In this document: piece by piece, positions 51,676 through 60,089 of the stretch
Position numbering within the stretch: the stretch's first letter is position 1
How the letters are laid out: each line of letters starts with the position of its first letter
From: Gemmatimonadaceae bacterium
GTDB lineage: Bacteria; Gemmatimonadota; Gemmatimonadetes; Gemmatimonadales; Gemmatimonadaceae
Assembly: GCA_040882285.1 (NCBI GenBank)
Contig: JBBEBQ010000006.1
Coordinates: 93,018 to 157,017, forward strand
Direction: 5' to 3'
DNA: 64,000 bases
Notes under the pieces: model-generated
What the model was told of the DNA's origin: nothing
What the model saw: the letters and a program-made list of their open reading frames with translations, nothing else
Database searches by the model: none
Translations under genes and position numbers: made by a program

Positions 51676-53631
51676 ATGGCAGCTGACGTATCGACGCCGG
51701 CGCTCCCCGATCCGGATGACACGGGGGCGAGTGACGTGGTGTGGGATTGGAACCTCATAACCAACGCTCTCCAGTTCAGCCCTTCCGTGCGGACGCTGCT
51801 CCTCTACGGCGCGGACGAGCCCGTGGACAGCATCGAATGGTGGATGGCCCACATACATCCGGACGAGCGCGACGAGGTCGTGACGGGCATCCACAAGGCG
51901 ATTGCCGGCCGCGGGCAGTTCTGGGCGGCGGAGTACCGGTATCGGCGGGGCGACGGCACGTACGCGCACGTCTTCGACCGCGGATTCATCAGCCGCGACG
52001 GCGCTGGGAATCCGGTGCGGATGATGGGCTCGATGTTCGATGTTACGGATCGCAAGATCGCGGAGCGCACGCTGCGCGACAACGAGCGCCGGTTCCGCTC
52101 GCTGATCGAGAATGCCTCCGATGCCATCGCGATCATCGACGCGGAAGGGCGGTTCGGCTACGCCAGCGAGAGCTACGGCAACGTGCTCGGATTCGAATCC
52201 TCCGAGCTGGTTGGGAGGCCGGTGTTCGACTTCGTGCACGAGGAGGACCTGCCGGAAGCGGTGCGCGCGTTCGAACGGATCGCCGCGGAGCCCGGCGCCA
52301 CTCTCCATGTGACGCTGCGCTGCCGGCACAAGAACGGCGGCTGGCGCCTGCTGGAGGCCCGCGCCCGGAACCTGCTCCACGATCCCGCCATCGGCGGAAT
52401 CGTCTCGGCTTCGCGCGACATCACGCAACAGCACGCGCTGGAGGCGGAGCTGGTGCAGGCGCAGAAGATGGAAGCCATGGGCCAGCTCGCCGGGGGCGTG
52501 GCGCACGACTTCAACAACCTGCTGACGGTCATCACGAGCAACGTGGATCTGATCGTGAGCGCGATCCCGTCGCAGCTGCAGATTCACGAGAACCTCACGG
52601 AGATCCGGCGCGCCGCGAGCCAGGCGGCCGGACTCACGCGGCAGCTCCTGAACTTCACTCAGCGGCGCGCCGAGGATCCGAGGGTGGTGAATCTCAACGA
52701 AGTCGTGATCGATTCGCAGGGCTTGCTGCGGCGCGTGATCGGCGAGACGTCGGAGCTCAGGATCAGGACGTCCACCAAGGCGCCGCTGGTGAAGATCGAC
52801 CGCGCGCAGCTCGAGCAGGTGCTGATGAACCTCGTCTTCAACGCGCGCGACGCGCTGCAGGACGGCGGGGTCGTCGAAGTCTCGACGGATCGCAGGAAAG
52901 TAGAGGCCGGCGATCCGCAGGCATCCGCGGTTCCTTCGGGCGAGTACGCCGTGTTGACCGTGCGCGACACCGGAACCGGGATGACTCCGGAAACGCGAGC
53001 GCGCGCGTTCGATCCGTTCTACACGACCAAGGAGATCGGCAAGGGAACCGGGCTCGGGCTCGCGATGGTGTACACGATCGTGAAGCAGGCCGGCGGCTCC
53101 ATCGATCTCGAGACCAGACGCGGAGTCGGCTCGACGCTCCGCATCTACCTCCCGCGAGTGGTTGCCCCGGCGGTCACGTCGCTCGAGGGCACGCCGGCGG
53201 TGCGGCCGAAGGCGGGCGATGAGACGGTCCTTCTGGTCGAGGACGAGGAGATGGTGCGCAAGGTCGTCAGGCGGACGCTCCTGTCGCAGGGATACAACGT
53301 GATCGAAGCGTCCAATGGCGCGGAAGCGCTCAAGCTCGCGCTGGAGGACCCCGCCAGGATATCGCTGGTGCTGACCGACGTGATGATGCCGGCGATGGGC
53401 GGACCCGAGCTGGCGCGGCGGCTGTGGCAGCAGCTCCCGGATCTCAAGATCGTCTTCCTGAGCGGGTACGCGCCCGACTCCATGTCGGCGGAGTCGGCGG
53501 TTCCACCGGGCGCGATCCTCATCGAGAAGCCGTTCGCCATAGAGAAGCTCGTGACGATCGTGCGCGAGGTGCTCGACGGCGACGGCGCCGGAACGTCGCG
53601 CATGATTGACATGACTGCCAAAACAAACTAG
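51676..53631 (+). CDS. hybrid sensor histidine kinase (PAS-PAS-HisKA-HATPase-REC)
   Basis: 651 residues, soluble. PAS 1 (~15-130, with the PAC-like RYRRGDGTYAHVFDRGFISR), PAS 2 (~135-255, FRSLIENASDAIAIIDAEGR). HisKA has the His in QLAGGVAHDFNNLLTVITSN. HATPase motifs are LMNLVFNARDALQDGG, RDTGTGMTPETR and GKGTGLGLAMVYTIVKQAGG. The receiver (~520-640) has its Asp in ISLVLTDVMMPAMGGPELA. The kinase core is close to the 46.6-49.0 kb kinase. No DNA-binding regulator is adjacent, so the output partner is elsewhere. Starts 44 bases after the ABC-F gene. Confidence 0.93.
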   Translation: MAADVSTPALPDPDDTGASDVVWDWNLITNALQFSPSVRTLLLYGADEPVDSIEWWMAHIHPDERDEVVTGIHKAIAGRGQFWAAEYRYRRGDGTYAHVFDRGFISRDGAGNPVRMMGSMFDVTDRKIAERTLRDNERRFRSLIENASDAIAIIDAEGRFGYASESYGNVLGFESSELVGRPVFDFVHEEDLPEAVRAFERIAAEPGATLHVTLRCRHKNGGWRLLEARARNLLHDPAIGGIVSASRDITQQHALEAELVQAQKMEAMGQLAGGVAHDFNNLLTVITSNVDLIVSAIPSQLQIHENLTEIRRAASQAAGLTRQLLNFTQRRAEDPRVVNLNEVVIDSQGLLRRVIGETSELRIRTSTKAPLVKIDRAQLEQVLMNLVFNARDALQDGGVVEVSTDRRKVEAGDPQASAVPSGEYAVLTVRDTGTGMTPETRARAFDPFYTTKEIGKGTGLGLAMVYTIVKQAGGSIDLETRRGVGSTLRIYLPRVVAPAVTSLEGTPAVRPKAGDETVLLVEDEEMVRKVVRRTLLSQGYNVIEASNGAEALKLALEDPARISLVLTDVMMPAMGGPELARRLWQQLPDLKIVFLSGYAPDSMSAESAVPPGAILIEKPFAIEKLVTIVREVLDGDGAGTSRMIDMTAKTN

Positions 53632-53655
53632 CCTTCGTGGTTACCCCGATAATTC

Positions 53656-53732
53656 GCGCCAGTAGCTCAGCTGGATAGAGCAGCAGCCTTCTAAGCTGCG
53701 GGTCGGGGGTTCGAGTCCCTCCTGGCGCGCCA
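53656..53732 (+). tRNA. tRNA-Arg (anticodon UCU)
   Basis: 77 nt with encoded CCA. Acceptor GCGCCAG/CTGGCGC, anticodon arm GCAGC-CTTCTAA-GCTGC (anticodon TCT), T-arm GGGGG-TTCGAGT-CCCTC. Confidence 0.95.
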
Positions 53733-53757
53733 TATGAAATGAAAGCAGCAGCGTTTT

Positions 53758-53830
53758 GCGCCCATAGCTCAACTGGCAGAGCATTCGACTCTTAATCGAC
53801 AGGTTGTAGGTTCGATTCCTACTGGGCGCA
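53758..53830 (+). tRNA. tRNA-Lys (anticodon CUU)
   Basis: 73 nt without encoded CCA. Acceptor GCGCCCA/TGGGCGC, anticodon loop CTCTTAA (anticodon CTT), T-arm GTAGG-TTCGATT-CCTAC. The first pair of the anticodon stem is mismatched (T-C). 25 bases after tRNA-Arg, likely one transcript. Confidence 0.93.
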
Positions 53831-53842
53831 CTTCTCGCGCAC

Positions 53843-53874
53843 GACCCGCGTGGCTTTTTCCGGCTGCGCGGGTC
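53843..53874 (+). terminator. terminator-like hairpin after the tRNA pair
   Basis: GACCCGCG (53843-53850) and CGCGGGTC (53867-53874) form a perfect 8-bp stem with a 16-nt loop. The tail is GGTTTGCGTTTG, only moderately T-rich. Confidence 0.5.
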
Positions 53875-53898
53875 GGTTTGCGTTTGGGTCCCTGTGCG

Positions 53899-53987
53899 CG
53901 TTTGCCGGATGGGTATCCCCCTGCGGTCGCTACGCGGCGCTGCGCGCCGCTAAGACGCGACCTTCGGGGACACCCAACCGGCAAACG
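53899..53987 (+). repeat. 89-nt multi-helix hairpin
   Basis: Five nested helices in register: CGTTTGCCGG/CCGGCAAACG (53899-53908 / 53978-53987), TGGGT/ACCCA, CCCC/GGGG, GGTCGC/GCGACC and GCGGCG/CGCCGC around a 5-nt loop. They are separated by small internal loops of 1 to 6 nt. Thirty-one base pairs in 89 nt is far beyond chance. It could be a small structured RNA, a palindromic interspersed element or the processing/termination structure of the tRNA transcript. The remaining ~90 bases up to 54078 hold no gene. Confidence 0.8.
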
Positions 53988-54078
53988 GCACTTGACTCCT
54001 CGAAGGCCGCCGCAGCCAAAGCCAGGCGGGGTGCGCTCGCTGCCCTGAGTGCGGCCGGAGGGAACTGCGGGGCGTGCG

Positions 54079-55236
54079 CTAGGGCGCTACCGCTATCGGC
54101 ACCCAGGCGCGGGTGTCGTCCCAGGCGAGTGACAGGCGGCCGTTGTCGATGTCTATGGTGAACTGCTCCACCGGCGACGCGAGGCGCTCGACCGTCATGG
54201 GGATGCGCGCGAGGTCCTGATCCTGGTTGTAGACGGTGCCCCACTGGCCGGTCTGCTTGTTGATCACGAGCTGCCACCCCGTACGGCCGGGGATCGACCA
54301 GAGCGTGTACGAGCCCGCGGGAACGGACACGCCGCCGATGATCAGGTTGCGGTCCGTCCTGAACGACGTGGCGGTGTTGGCGCCGGTGCGCCACACGGCG
54401 TCCCATGGCACCACGCCGCCGAAGATCACGCGGCTGCGCTTGGACGGGCGCTGGTAGTTGATGGCTACGTTGGCACCTCCGACCGTTGCCCGGACGGAGT
54501 CCGGCGGCGAGAGCGGGCCAAGCCCGCGGCCGGCCGCGTCACGCGCCGCGTAGTCGCTGATCCACGCCGGGAGATTCACCGTCGCGACGCGCCTGACCAA
54601 CGCGCCGACCGTGGACCTGCGCGCGTCGATCTGGTGCACGCGCCCGACCGCGTCGAGCTGAATGAGCACGGTGCCGAGCTGTGGCGCGGTGAAGGAATAC
54701 GTCGCCGGAGACTCCATGCGGACCGTGAAGGGCAGCGGATCGCCGCCGAACTGCGCGTAGACCAGCGTGTCGCCGTGAGCGAGCGCGTTCCGCGCGAGCA
54801 CCGCGAGCGTCGAGTATGCCGGGAGCTCGAGGACCGTCGAGACGTTCCCGTTCGCCATCCTGGACGTTTGCGTGCGCGTACCGGCGACGTTCGTGACGGA
54901 GATCGAGTCGCCGGCTACCGCCCATGTGGTAACCGCGCGCGCCGAATCGCGGTGCGCCTCGGGACCGCGGAGCCTGGTCTCGTACGACGTGATGCGCCCG
55001 TCGCTGTCCCAGCTCATGCGGACGCGCCGCACGGCAGTACGCGGCGTGCGGCTGACGACTTCGGCTTCGAGCGTGTTGCCGCGGATGGTAAACAGCTCCA
55101 GCGCCGTCGTGTCGGTGCCGAGCATCGTCACGAAGCCGGCGCTGTCTCCGGCAAACGGCGCGGGCGGACGGGGGAGCGGGCCGGAGCCTCCACAAGCTGA
55201 CAAGACGGTTGCGAGAGCGAGCAGCTGCACTTTCAT
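54079..55236 (-). CDS. DUF2911-containing lipoprotein
   Basis: 385 residues. Lipoprotein signal MKVQLLALATVLSACGGS. The N-terminal ~230 residues are beta-rich (FTIRGNTLEAEVVSRTPRTA, RMSWDSDGRITSYETRL), with no known motif. The C-terminal ~150 residues are DUF2911: DSVRATVGGANVAINYQRPS, KRSRVIFGGVVPWDAVWRTG, ANTATSFRTDRNLIIGGVSV, PAGSYTLWSIPGRTGWQLVI. DUF2911 proteins are exported and of unknown activity. GAGGAAC precedes the ATG at 55236. Confidence 0.85.
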   Translation of the reverse strand: MKVQLLALATVLSACGGSGPLPRPPAPFAGDSAGFVTMLGTDTTALELFTIRGNTLEAEVVSRTPRTAVRRVRMSWDSDGRITSYETRLRGPEAHRDSARAVTTWAVAGDSISVTNVAGTRTQTSRMANGNVSTVLELPAYSTLAVLARNALAHGDTLVYAQFGGDPLPFTVRMESPATYSFTAPQLGTVLIQLDAVGRVHQIDARRSTVGALVRRVATVNLPAWISDYAARDAAGRGLGPLSPPDSVRATVGGANVAINYQRPSKRSRVIFGGVVPWDAVWRTGANTATSFRTDRNLIIGGVSVPAGSYTLWSIPGRTGWQLVINKQTGQWGTVYNQDQDLARIPMTVERLASPVEQFTIDIDNGRLSLAWDDTRAWVPIAVAP

Positions 55237-55253
55237 GATGGCGTTCCTCTAAT

Positions 55254-55361
55254 GGTGACTAGTGACTAGTAGCTGGTCGGTCGTAACAGCGGAAGTGCGG
55301 GGAAGATCAGGTAGCTACTAGTCACTAGTCACTAGTCACTAGCCACTAGTCACTAGTCACT
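55254..55361 (+). repeat. inverted GTGACTA-class arrays with a 20-bp perfect stem
   Basis: GTGACTAGTGACTAGTAGCT (55255-55274) is the exact complement of 55313-55332, enclosing 38 nt. On the right, five GTCACTA/GCCACTA units continue to 55355 and GTCACT includes the stop codon of the D-aminoacylase gene (minus strand, 55359-55357). The arrays fill the region between two minus-strand genes. Confidence 0.9.
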
Positions 55362-57072
55362 GCCGTTCCCAGCCCGGCCCGCGCAGCGCGCGTCCCGGAG
55401 TCGCGCCGGTGTGCGCACCGTCGCGCAGGACGCGGACTCCGTTCACCCAGACGTCGCGCACGCCCACGGAAAGCTGGTGCGGCTGCGTGAACGTGGCCCG
55501 GTCGGCGATCGTCGCGGGATCGAATATGATGACGTCGGCGAAGCTCCCTTCCTTGAGCAGCCCGCGTTCCCTGACACCGAGCGATTGTGCGACCGCCCAC
55601 GACATCTTCCGCACGGCGTCCTCCAGGCGAAGCACCCCTTCTTCCCGCACGTATTTGCCGAGTAGGCGTGGATACGAGCCGTACGCGCGCGGATGAACCA
55701 GGCGAGTGGAGCGCTCGGGATCGAATCCGCCGGCATCGGTGCCGATCATCACCCACGGCTGCGCGATTTGCATCGCCACGTTCGCCTCGGACATGCCGAA
55801 CGTGATCTGGCTGACGTTGTCCTCCTCCGCGATCACGATGTCGATCAGAGTCTCGGCCCAGTGCCGCCCGAGCGAGTCGGCGATGTGCTTGAGACGCATC
55901 CCCTCGAAGCGCTTGAGATCCGGCGCGTCGAGTCCGATCACCATGCGCGACTCCGGACCGTCGAACGGGTCGCCGTCGTCCTCCTCCTGGACGATCATCT
56001 CGCGCACCATGCGCGCGCGCAGCGTCGAGTCGCGCAGGTTCTCCAGCAGCTTGCCGTCGGCGGACGCCCAATCGGGAATGCCCGCCGAGAGGTTGTTGCC
56101 CGACGCCGGGTACGGATACATGGTCGCGGTGACGTCCTGCCCGGCGCCGCGCGCGGAGTCGATCTTCGCTACGACCAGGCGCGCCTTCGGCCAGTTGGCG
56201 CGGCCACCGGACGCCTTCAGGTGATAGATCACGACGGGGACGTCGCCGTAGCGTCCGATGTAGAGCGCCTCGTCGGTCGCTTCGAGCAGCCGGTTGCCCT
56301 CGCTGCGCATGTGCGTGATGTACGTCCCGCCGTACGGCGCCATGGCGCGCGCCATTTCCGCGAGCTCCTCCGTCGTCGCGTAGCTGCCGGGAGGGTAGAT
56401 GAGCGCGGTCGAGATGCCGAACGCGCCGTCCTCCATTGCGTCGCGCACGACCATTCGCATCGTGTCCAGCTCGGCTGGGGTCGCGGGTCCCGGCGTCTGC
56501 CCCTTCGCGTAGGCGCGCACCGTGCTCGCGCCGAGATATGACCCGGCATTCACCGAGTTGCCGTGGCGCTCGAGCGCGGACAGCCACGCGTCGAAGCCGC
56601 GCGGGCCGGCGAACGTCGCGTACAGCCGCGACCGCGCGGACGTGTCGGTGATGCTCACGCCGTAGTTCTCCGCCGCGGTCGCGTTGAGCGGCGCGGGCGT
56701 GGTGGACTCGCCGAGTATCTCGCTGGTTACGCCCTGGGTGATCTTGCTGATCACGCGGCCGTCGCCCGTGAGCAGGGGCGTCCAGGAGTGGCTCTGGATG
56801 TCTATGAAGCCGGGCGCGACCACCATGCCCCCCGCGTCCACCCTCTCGCCGGCCCGCGCGCGCGCGAGCGACCCTTTCGGCCCGACGTATACGATCCTGT
56901 CGCCGCGCACTCCGACGTCGCCGTAGTGCCATGGGTTGCCGGTGCCGTCGACGATCTTGCCGTTGGAGATGACGACGTCGTACGCGGCGGCGGGGGCGAC
57001 CCGGCCTGTAGGAACGCCGGGCGCGCATGCAAGGGTGAGGAGAGTGAGGGATACGAGGAGACGGGAGCGCAT
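55357..57072 (-). CDS. D-aminoacylase / N-acyl-D-amino-acid deacylase family amidohydrolase
   Basis: 571 residues from the ATG at 57072. Lipoprotein signal MRSRLLVSLTLLTLACAPG. Amidohydrolase pattern: VISNGKIVDGTGNPWHYGDV, VVAPGFIDIQSHSWTPLLTG (metal-site loop, with QSH where many members have HTH), GAFGISTALIYPPGSYATTE, the Lys in VVIYHLKASGG, TATMYPYPASGNNLSAGIPD, IGTDAGGFDP and the end HQLSVGVRDVWVNGVRVL. These enzymes release D-amino acids or process D-amino-acid peptides; exported members may act on wall fragments. An ATG at 57102 is possible. Confidence 0.9.
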   Translation of the reverse strand: MRSRLLVSLTLLTLACAPGVPTGRVAPAAAYDVVISNGKIVDGTGNPWHYGDVGVRGDRIVYVGPKGSLARARAGERVDAGGMVVAPGFIDIQSHSWTPLLTGDGRVISKITQGVTSEILGESTTPAPLNATAAENYGVSITDTSARSRLYATFAGPRGFDAWLSALERHGNSVNAGSYLGASTVRAYAKGQTPGPATPAELDTMRMVVRDAMEDGAFGISTALIYPPGSYATTEELAEMARAMAPYGGTYITHMRSEGNRLLEATDEALYIGRYGDVPVVIYHLKASGGRANWPKARLVVAKIDSARGAGQDVTATMYPYPASGNNLSAGIPDWASADGKLLENLRDSTLRARMVREMIVQEEDDGDPFDGPESRMVIGLDAPDLKRFEGMRLKHIADSLGRHWAETLIDIVIAEEDNVSQITFGMSEANVAMQIAQPWVMIGTDAGGFDPERSTRLVHPRAYGSYPRLLGKYVREEGVLRLEDAVRKMSWAVAQSLGVRERGLLKEGSFADVIIFDPATIADRATFTQPHQLSVGVRDVWVNGVRVLRDGAHTGATPGRALRGPGWERQ

Positions 57073-57094
57073 ATGGTCCGGGGATTTTGAGAAG

Positions 57095-57191
57095 GGATCC
57101 AAGTCTGGGGTGTGACAGTTGGGAGGAGTCAGTAAGCAGTAGCCACTCCTAACTGAGAACTCCTAACTGCCACACTCCAAACTTGGATTCC
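57095..57191 (-). repeat. long imperfect hairpin with 14-bp direct repeats
   Basis: GGATCCAAGT (57095-57104) pairs with ACTTGGATTCC (57181-57191). Inner parts GGTGTG/CACACTCC and CAGTTGGGAGGAGT/ACTCCTAACTG continue the stem. Inside, ACTCCTAACTGAGA is repeated in tandem (second copy degenerate). It lies after the TonB receptor stop in transcription order and may end that transcript. Confidence 0.6.
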
Positions 57192-57219
57192 CCGGCAACC
57201 GCTGTGAAGCCCGCCGCCG

Positions 57220-59952
57220 TTAGAACGTGTACTGAATCCTCGACATCACCATCCGCCCGATCTCGGGCACGCCCACGTAACTGCGGCGCTCGTTGTCGAA
57301 CAGGTTCGTAGCGTTCAGTGAGAACAGGCCGCGGCCGTCCGTCGTGGGGATCCCGATCGTGAAGCCCGCGTCCACCATCGCGTTGACCGGAACCTCGCCC
57401 ACCCACACGCCGTCGTTCACCGGGAACGCGTTGACGTAGCGGCCGCGCAGCTCGGCCTTAAAGCCGCGGTCGCGATCGTTGTAGCGCGCGGTCAGGCTGG
57501 CCTTGTTGTCGGCGGCGTTGAGCGTGATCTGCTGGACGCCGGCGGGGGTGGGGAAGAGCACGTCGCTGACCCACGAGTACGTGCCGAGCATGGACCACCG
57601 CTCGCTCAGGCCCAGGTCGAACGACAGGTCCGCGCCGTGCACGTTGGTGGTGCCGGGAACGTTTCTATAGATGAACAGGAGATCCGCCTTGTCGGAGAGC
57701 GGATCGTCCGGCACGACCGTGCCGAGCGGGATTTGAGTGAGACCGCCTGCGACCGCAGCCGCGGTCGGTCCCGCGGCGGGACCAAGGCCTGCAGCGGTAA
57801 AGACGCCGGTCAGATACGCTGTCATCGACGCCTGATCGAGGAAGATGTTGGGCGTGGCGAGCGCCGTAGTGCGCACGTCGAACCTTCTCTGATACCAAAG
57901 GTCGAGCCCCATGCTGAAGCGGCTCGACACAGCGCCCTTGTAGCCGAGCTCGATGACTTCGTTTCTCGTGACCTTCAACGGATCCAGGTCCTGCACGAAA
58001 GAGGGATCGGCCGGGTCGAACGCCCGCGTTGCGACGTTGAGCGTGCGAAGGTTTGTGCCGATCTGGGCGGATGTCGGATTGAGGCTGCGCAGCAGCGGAA
58101 GCAGCGCCGGTGGCAGGCCACCGGAGGCCACGGCGAGGGCTGCCTGCCACATGGCCGCGGCATTGGCGGGAATGAATTGCGCCTGGCCTCCCAGGGTGGC
58201 CGGCGTGAACGGCGACTTCATGCACAGCGTGCCGATCCCGCCCGCGCAGTCGCGCCGGAACACGTAGCCGTGCTCGTTCCCGCGCACGCGAATGGTGTAC
58301 GGCAAAGGCGTGAGTCTCGCCTGCGCGAGATCGATGGAGAACTGGAACGTCGCCGGATTGTTGAACGCGCGGTTGTACGTCAGGCGCACGTTCTGGTTCT
58401 CCGTCGGCTTGAACACCAGCGCCGCGCGCGGAGACACCGTGTTGTCCGTCAGCTTGCTGTGCTTGTCCACGCGCAGCGCGCCCAGCACCTCGAAGCGGGG
58501 TCCGAGGCTCTGCGTCGCGTGCACGTACCCGCCCGTCTCGGTGACGTCGTCGTTGTCCTCGTTGCGGCCGTGAATCGTGCCCTCGGTCACCGGGTTCGTC
58601 TTGATGAAGTCCGCGCCGTAGATGAAGCGCAGGCCGCGCCCCGTCGACAGGCTGTGCTGCACCTGGGTCGCGACGAGCGTGGACTTGTCGACGATAGGCG
58701 CGCCCGTGCGGAGCAGGAACGTGCCGGCCGCGTCGAGGCTGTCCTCGTTACCGGAGTTGCTGCGGTTCAGGAACGTCTGCACGAAGAACGACTTGTGGCG
58801 GAAGCGCGCCTGATAGTGCTCGTACTTCCAGTTGCGCACCTGCGCGACGCCGCTCGTGCTGGTCAGCTCGAGCGCGCTGCCGATGTCGGCCATCCCGTAG
58901 GAGCCGATGAACTCGGTGCTCGCGGTCGGCCGGAAATCGAATCTAGCCTCTCCTGCCGAGCGATTGACGTCGAAGTTCCGCTGCACGGCGGTCAATAGCA
59001 TGGCGCCCGACGGATCGGGTCGCAGCACGGGCAGGTTCTCGTTGACGAAGTCTTCATAGCGCCACTCTTTGCCCGACATCTTCTCGAACGACAGCTTGTA
59101 GCCGAACACCGGGCCCAAAACGCCCGCGGTGCGGACGGCGCGCCGGAACGTGGAGCGATCGCCGAGATCGAACGTGAGGCTCGTCCCCGGCGAGGAGAAC
59201 GGCGACTTGGTGATCACGTGCAGCACGCCGTTCGCGGCGCCCGGCCCGTACAGCGCCGCGGCCGGACCCAGCACTACTTCGATCCGTTCGATGTCCTCGT
59301 TGGTGGAAGTCAGCAGGAACGGAACATTGACGCGCAGGGACGGGACGGTCGCGAAGCGGTTGTCCTGCAGCATGAGCAGGGAGCCGCTGAAGGCCCCGTT
59401 GAAGCCGCGCGCCGCGATGTTCGCCTGCACCAGTCCGCCCTTGATGATGTCGACTCCCGGGACCGCGCGAAGGTGGTCGGTCGGGCTGAGCGACGGGCGG
59501 GTCTCGATCTCCTCGGTGCCGATCACGGTGACTCTCACCGGCGCGTCGATCACTTTCTCCGGAGCTCGCGAAGCGGTGATGACGATCTCCTGCAGCGCCG
59601 GCATGGTGCCGCTCAGCTCGATCGTGTGCTGCGCCGTCTGGTCGGCCACTACTTCGATCCGGATCGCGGGCGACTGTCGGTACCCGAGGACGCGCGCCGA
59701 CACCAGATAGGATCCCGGCGCCAGGCCCGCGATGCGATACGATCCGTCCGCACCGGAGCTGACAGTGGTCTCGACGCCGCCGGCGCTGACCGCGCGAACC
59801 TGCGCGTTCGCGATGGGGGCCGAGGAGGACTGATCGGTGACCGTGCCGGCGATGGCGCCGGTACCGGCCTGCGCGAGCAGCGTCGAGCCGCCGCACAGCG
59901 TGACTGCCGTTAGTGCCGCGAGCTGCAGGAATCGACGGGCGCTCATTGACAT
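57220..59952 (-). CDS. TonB-dependent receptor with carboxypeptidase-regulatory-like N-domain
   Basis: 910 residues from the ATG at 59952, six bases after GGAG; starts at 59964, 59958 and 59946 are also possible. Signal peptide FLQLAALTAVTLCGGSTLLA. Regulatory-like beta domain (~35-115; GTVTDQSSSAPIANAQVRAV). A plug with PVRVTVIGTEEIETRPSLSP, LRAVPGVDIIKGGLVQANIA, RGFNGAFSGSLLMLQDNRFA, EDIERIEVVLGPAAALYGPG and ANGVLHVITK. The barrel ends in NLFDNERRSYVGVPEIGRMV and a terminal aromatic strand (RIQYTF). The ligand is unknown. Cotranscription with the D-aminoacylase is possible but a hairpin lies between. Confidence 0.92.
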   Translation of the reverse strand: MSMSARRFLQLAALTAVTLCGGSTLLAQAGTGAIAGTVTDQSSSAPIANAQVRAVSAGGVETTVSSGADGSYRIAGLAPGSYLVSARVLGYRQSPAIRIEVVADQTAQHTIELSGTMPALQEIVITASRAPEKVIDAPVRVTVIGTEEIETRPSLSPTDHLRAVPGVDIIKGGLVQANIAARGFNGAFSGSLLMLQDNRFATVPSLRVNVPFLLTSTNEDIERIEVVLGPAAALYGPGAANGVLHVITKSPFSSPGTSLTFDLGDRSTFRRAVRTAGVLGPVFGYKLSFEKMSGKEWRYEDFVNENLPVLRPDPSGAMLLTAVQRNFDVNRSAGEARFDFRPTASTEFIGSYGMADIGSALELTSTSGVAQVRNWKYEHYQARFRHKSFFVQTFLNRSNSGNEDSLDAAGTFLLRTGAPIVDKSTLVATQVQHSLSTGRGLRFIYGADFIKTNPVTEGTIHGRNEDNDDVTETGGYVHATQSLGPRFEVLGALRVDKHSKLTDNTVSPRAALVFKPTENQNVRLTYNRAFNNPATFQFSIDLAQARLTPLPYTIRVRGNEHGYVFRRDCAGGIGTLCMKSPFTPATLGGQAQFIPANAAAMWQAALAVASGGLPPALLPLLRSLNPTSAQIGTNLRTLNVATRAFDPADPSFVQDLDPLKVTRNEVIELGYKGAVSSRFSMGLDLWYQRRFDVRTTALATPNIFLDQASMTAYLTGVFTAAGLGPAAGPTAAAVAGGLTQIPLGTVVPDDPLSDKADLLFIYRNVPGTTNVHGADLSFDLGLSERWSMLGTYSWVSDVLFPTPAGVQQITLNAADNKASLTARYNDRDRGFKAELRGRYVNAFPVNDGVWVGEVPVNAMVDAGFTIGIPTTDGRGLFSLNATNLFDNERRSYVGVPEIGRMVMSRIQYTF

Positions 59953-60063
59953 GCTCATCTCCAATGGAGGACGGCGATCGGGTTAGGCCGCGCAACCGAA
60001 TTGCGACCGCCCGACGATAGTCTTTGGGCGGTAACTGTCAATAGGGGAAAGGGTTTAACGGGC

Positions 60064-60089
60064 TAACTGCGCTGCACGCAGCGCAGTTA
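60064..60089 (-). repeat. perfect hairpin at the lipid kinase stop
   Basis: TAACTGCGCTGC and GCAGCGCAGTTA (60064-60075 / 60078-60089) with a 2-nt centre. It includes GCTGCGT-like sequence and the TAA stop of the lipid kinase (60089-60087). No T-run follows in the direction of transcription. Confidence 0.7.

Noticed and set aside
53769..53984. Minus-strand 71-codon frame overlapping tRNA-Lys (ends in a GIEPTTCRL-type sequence)
   Set aside because: Such translations arise from the antisense of tRNA genes; the frame also crosses the structured hairpin.
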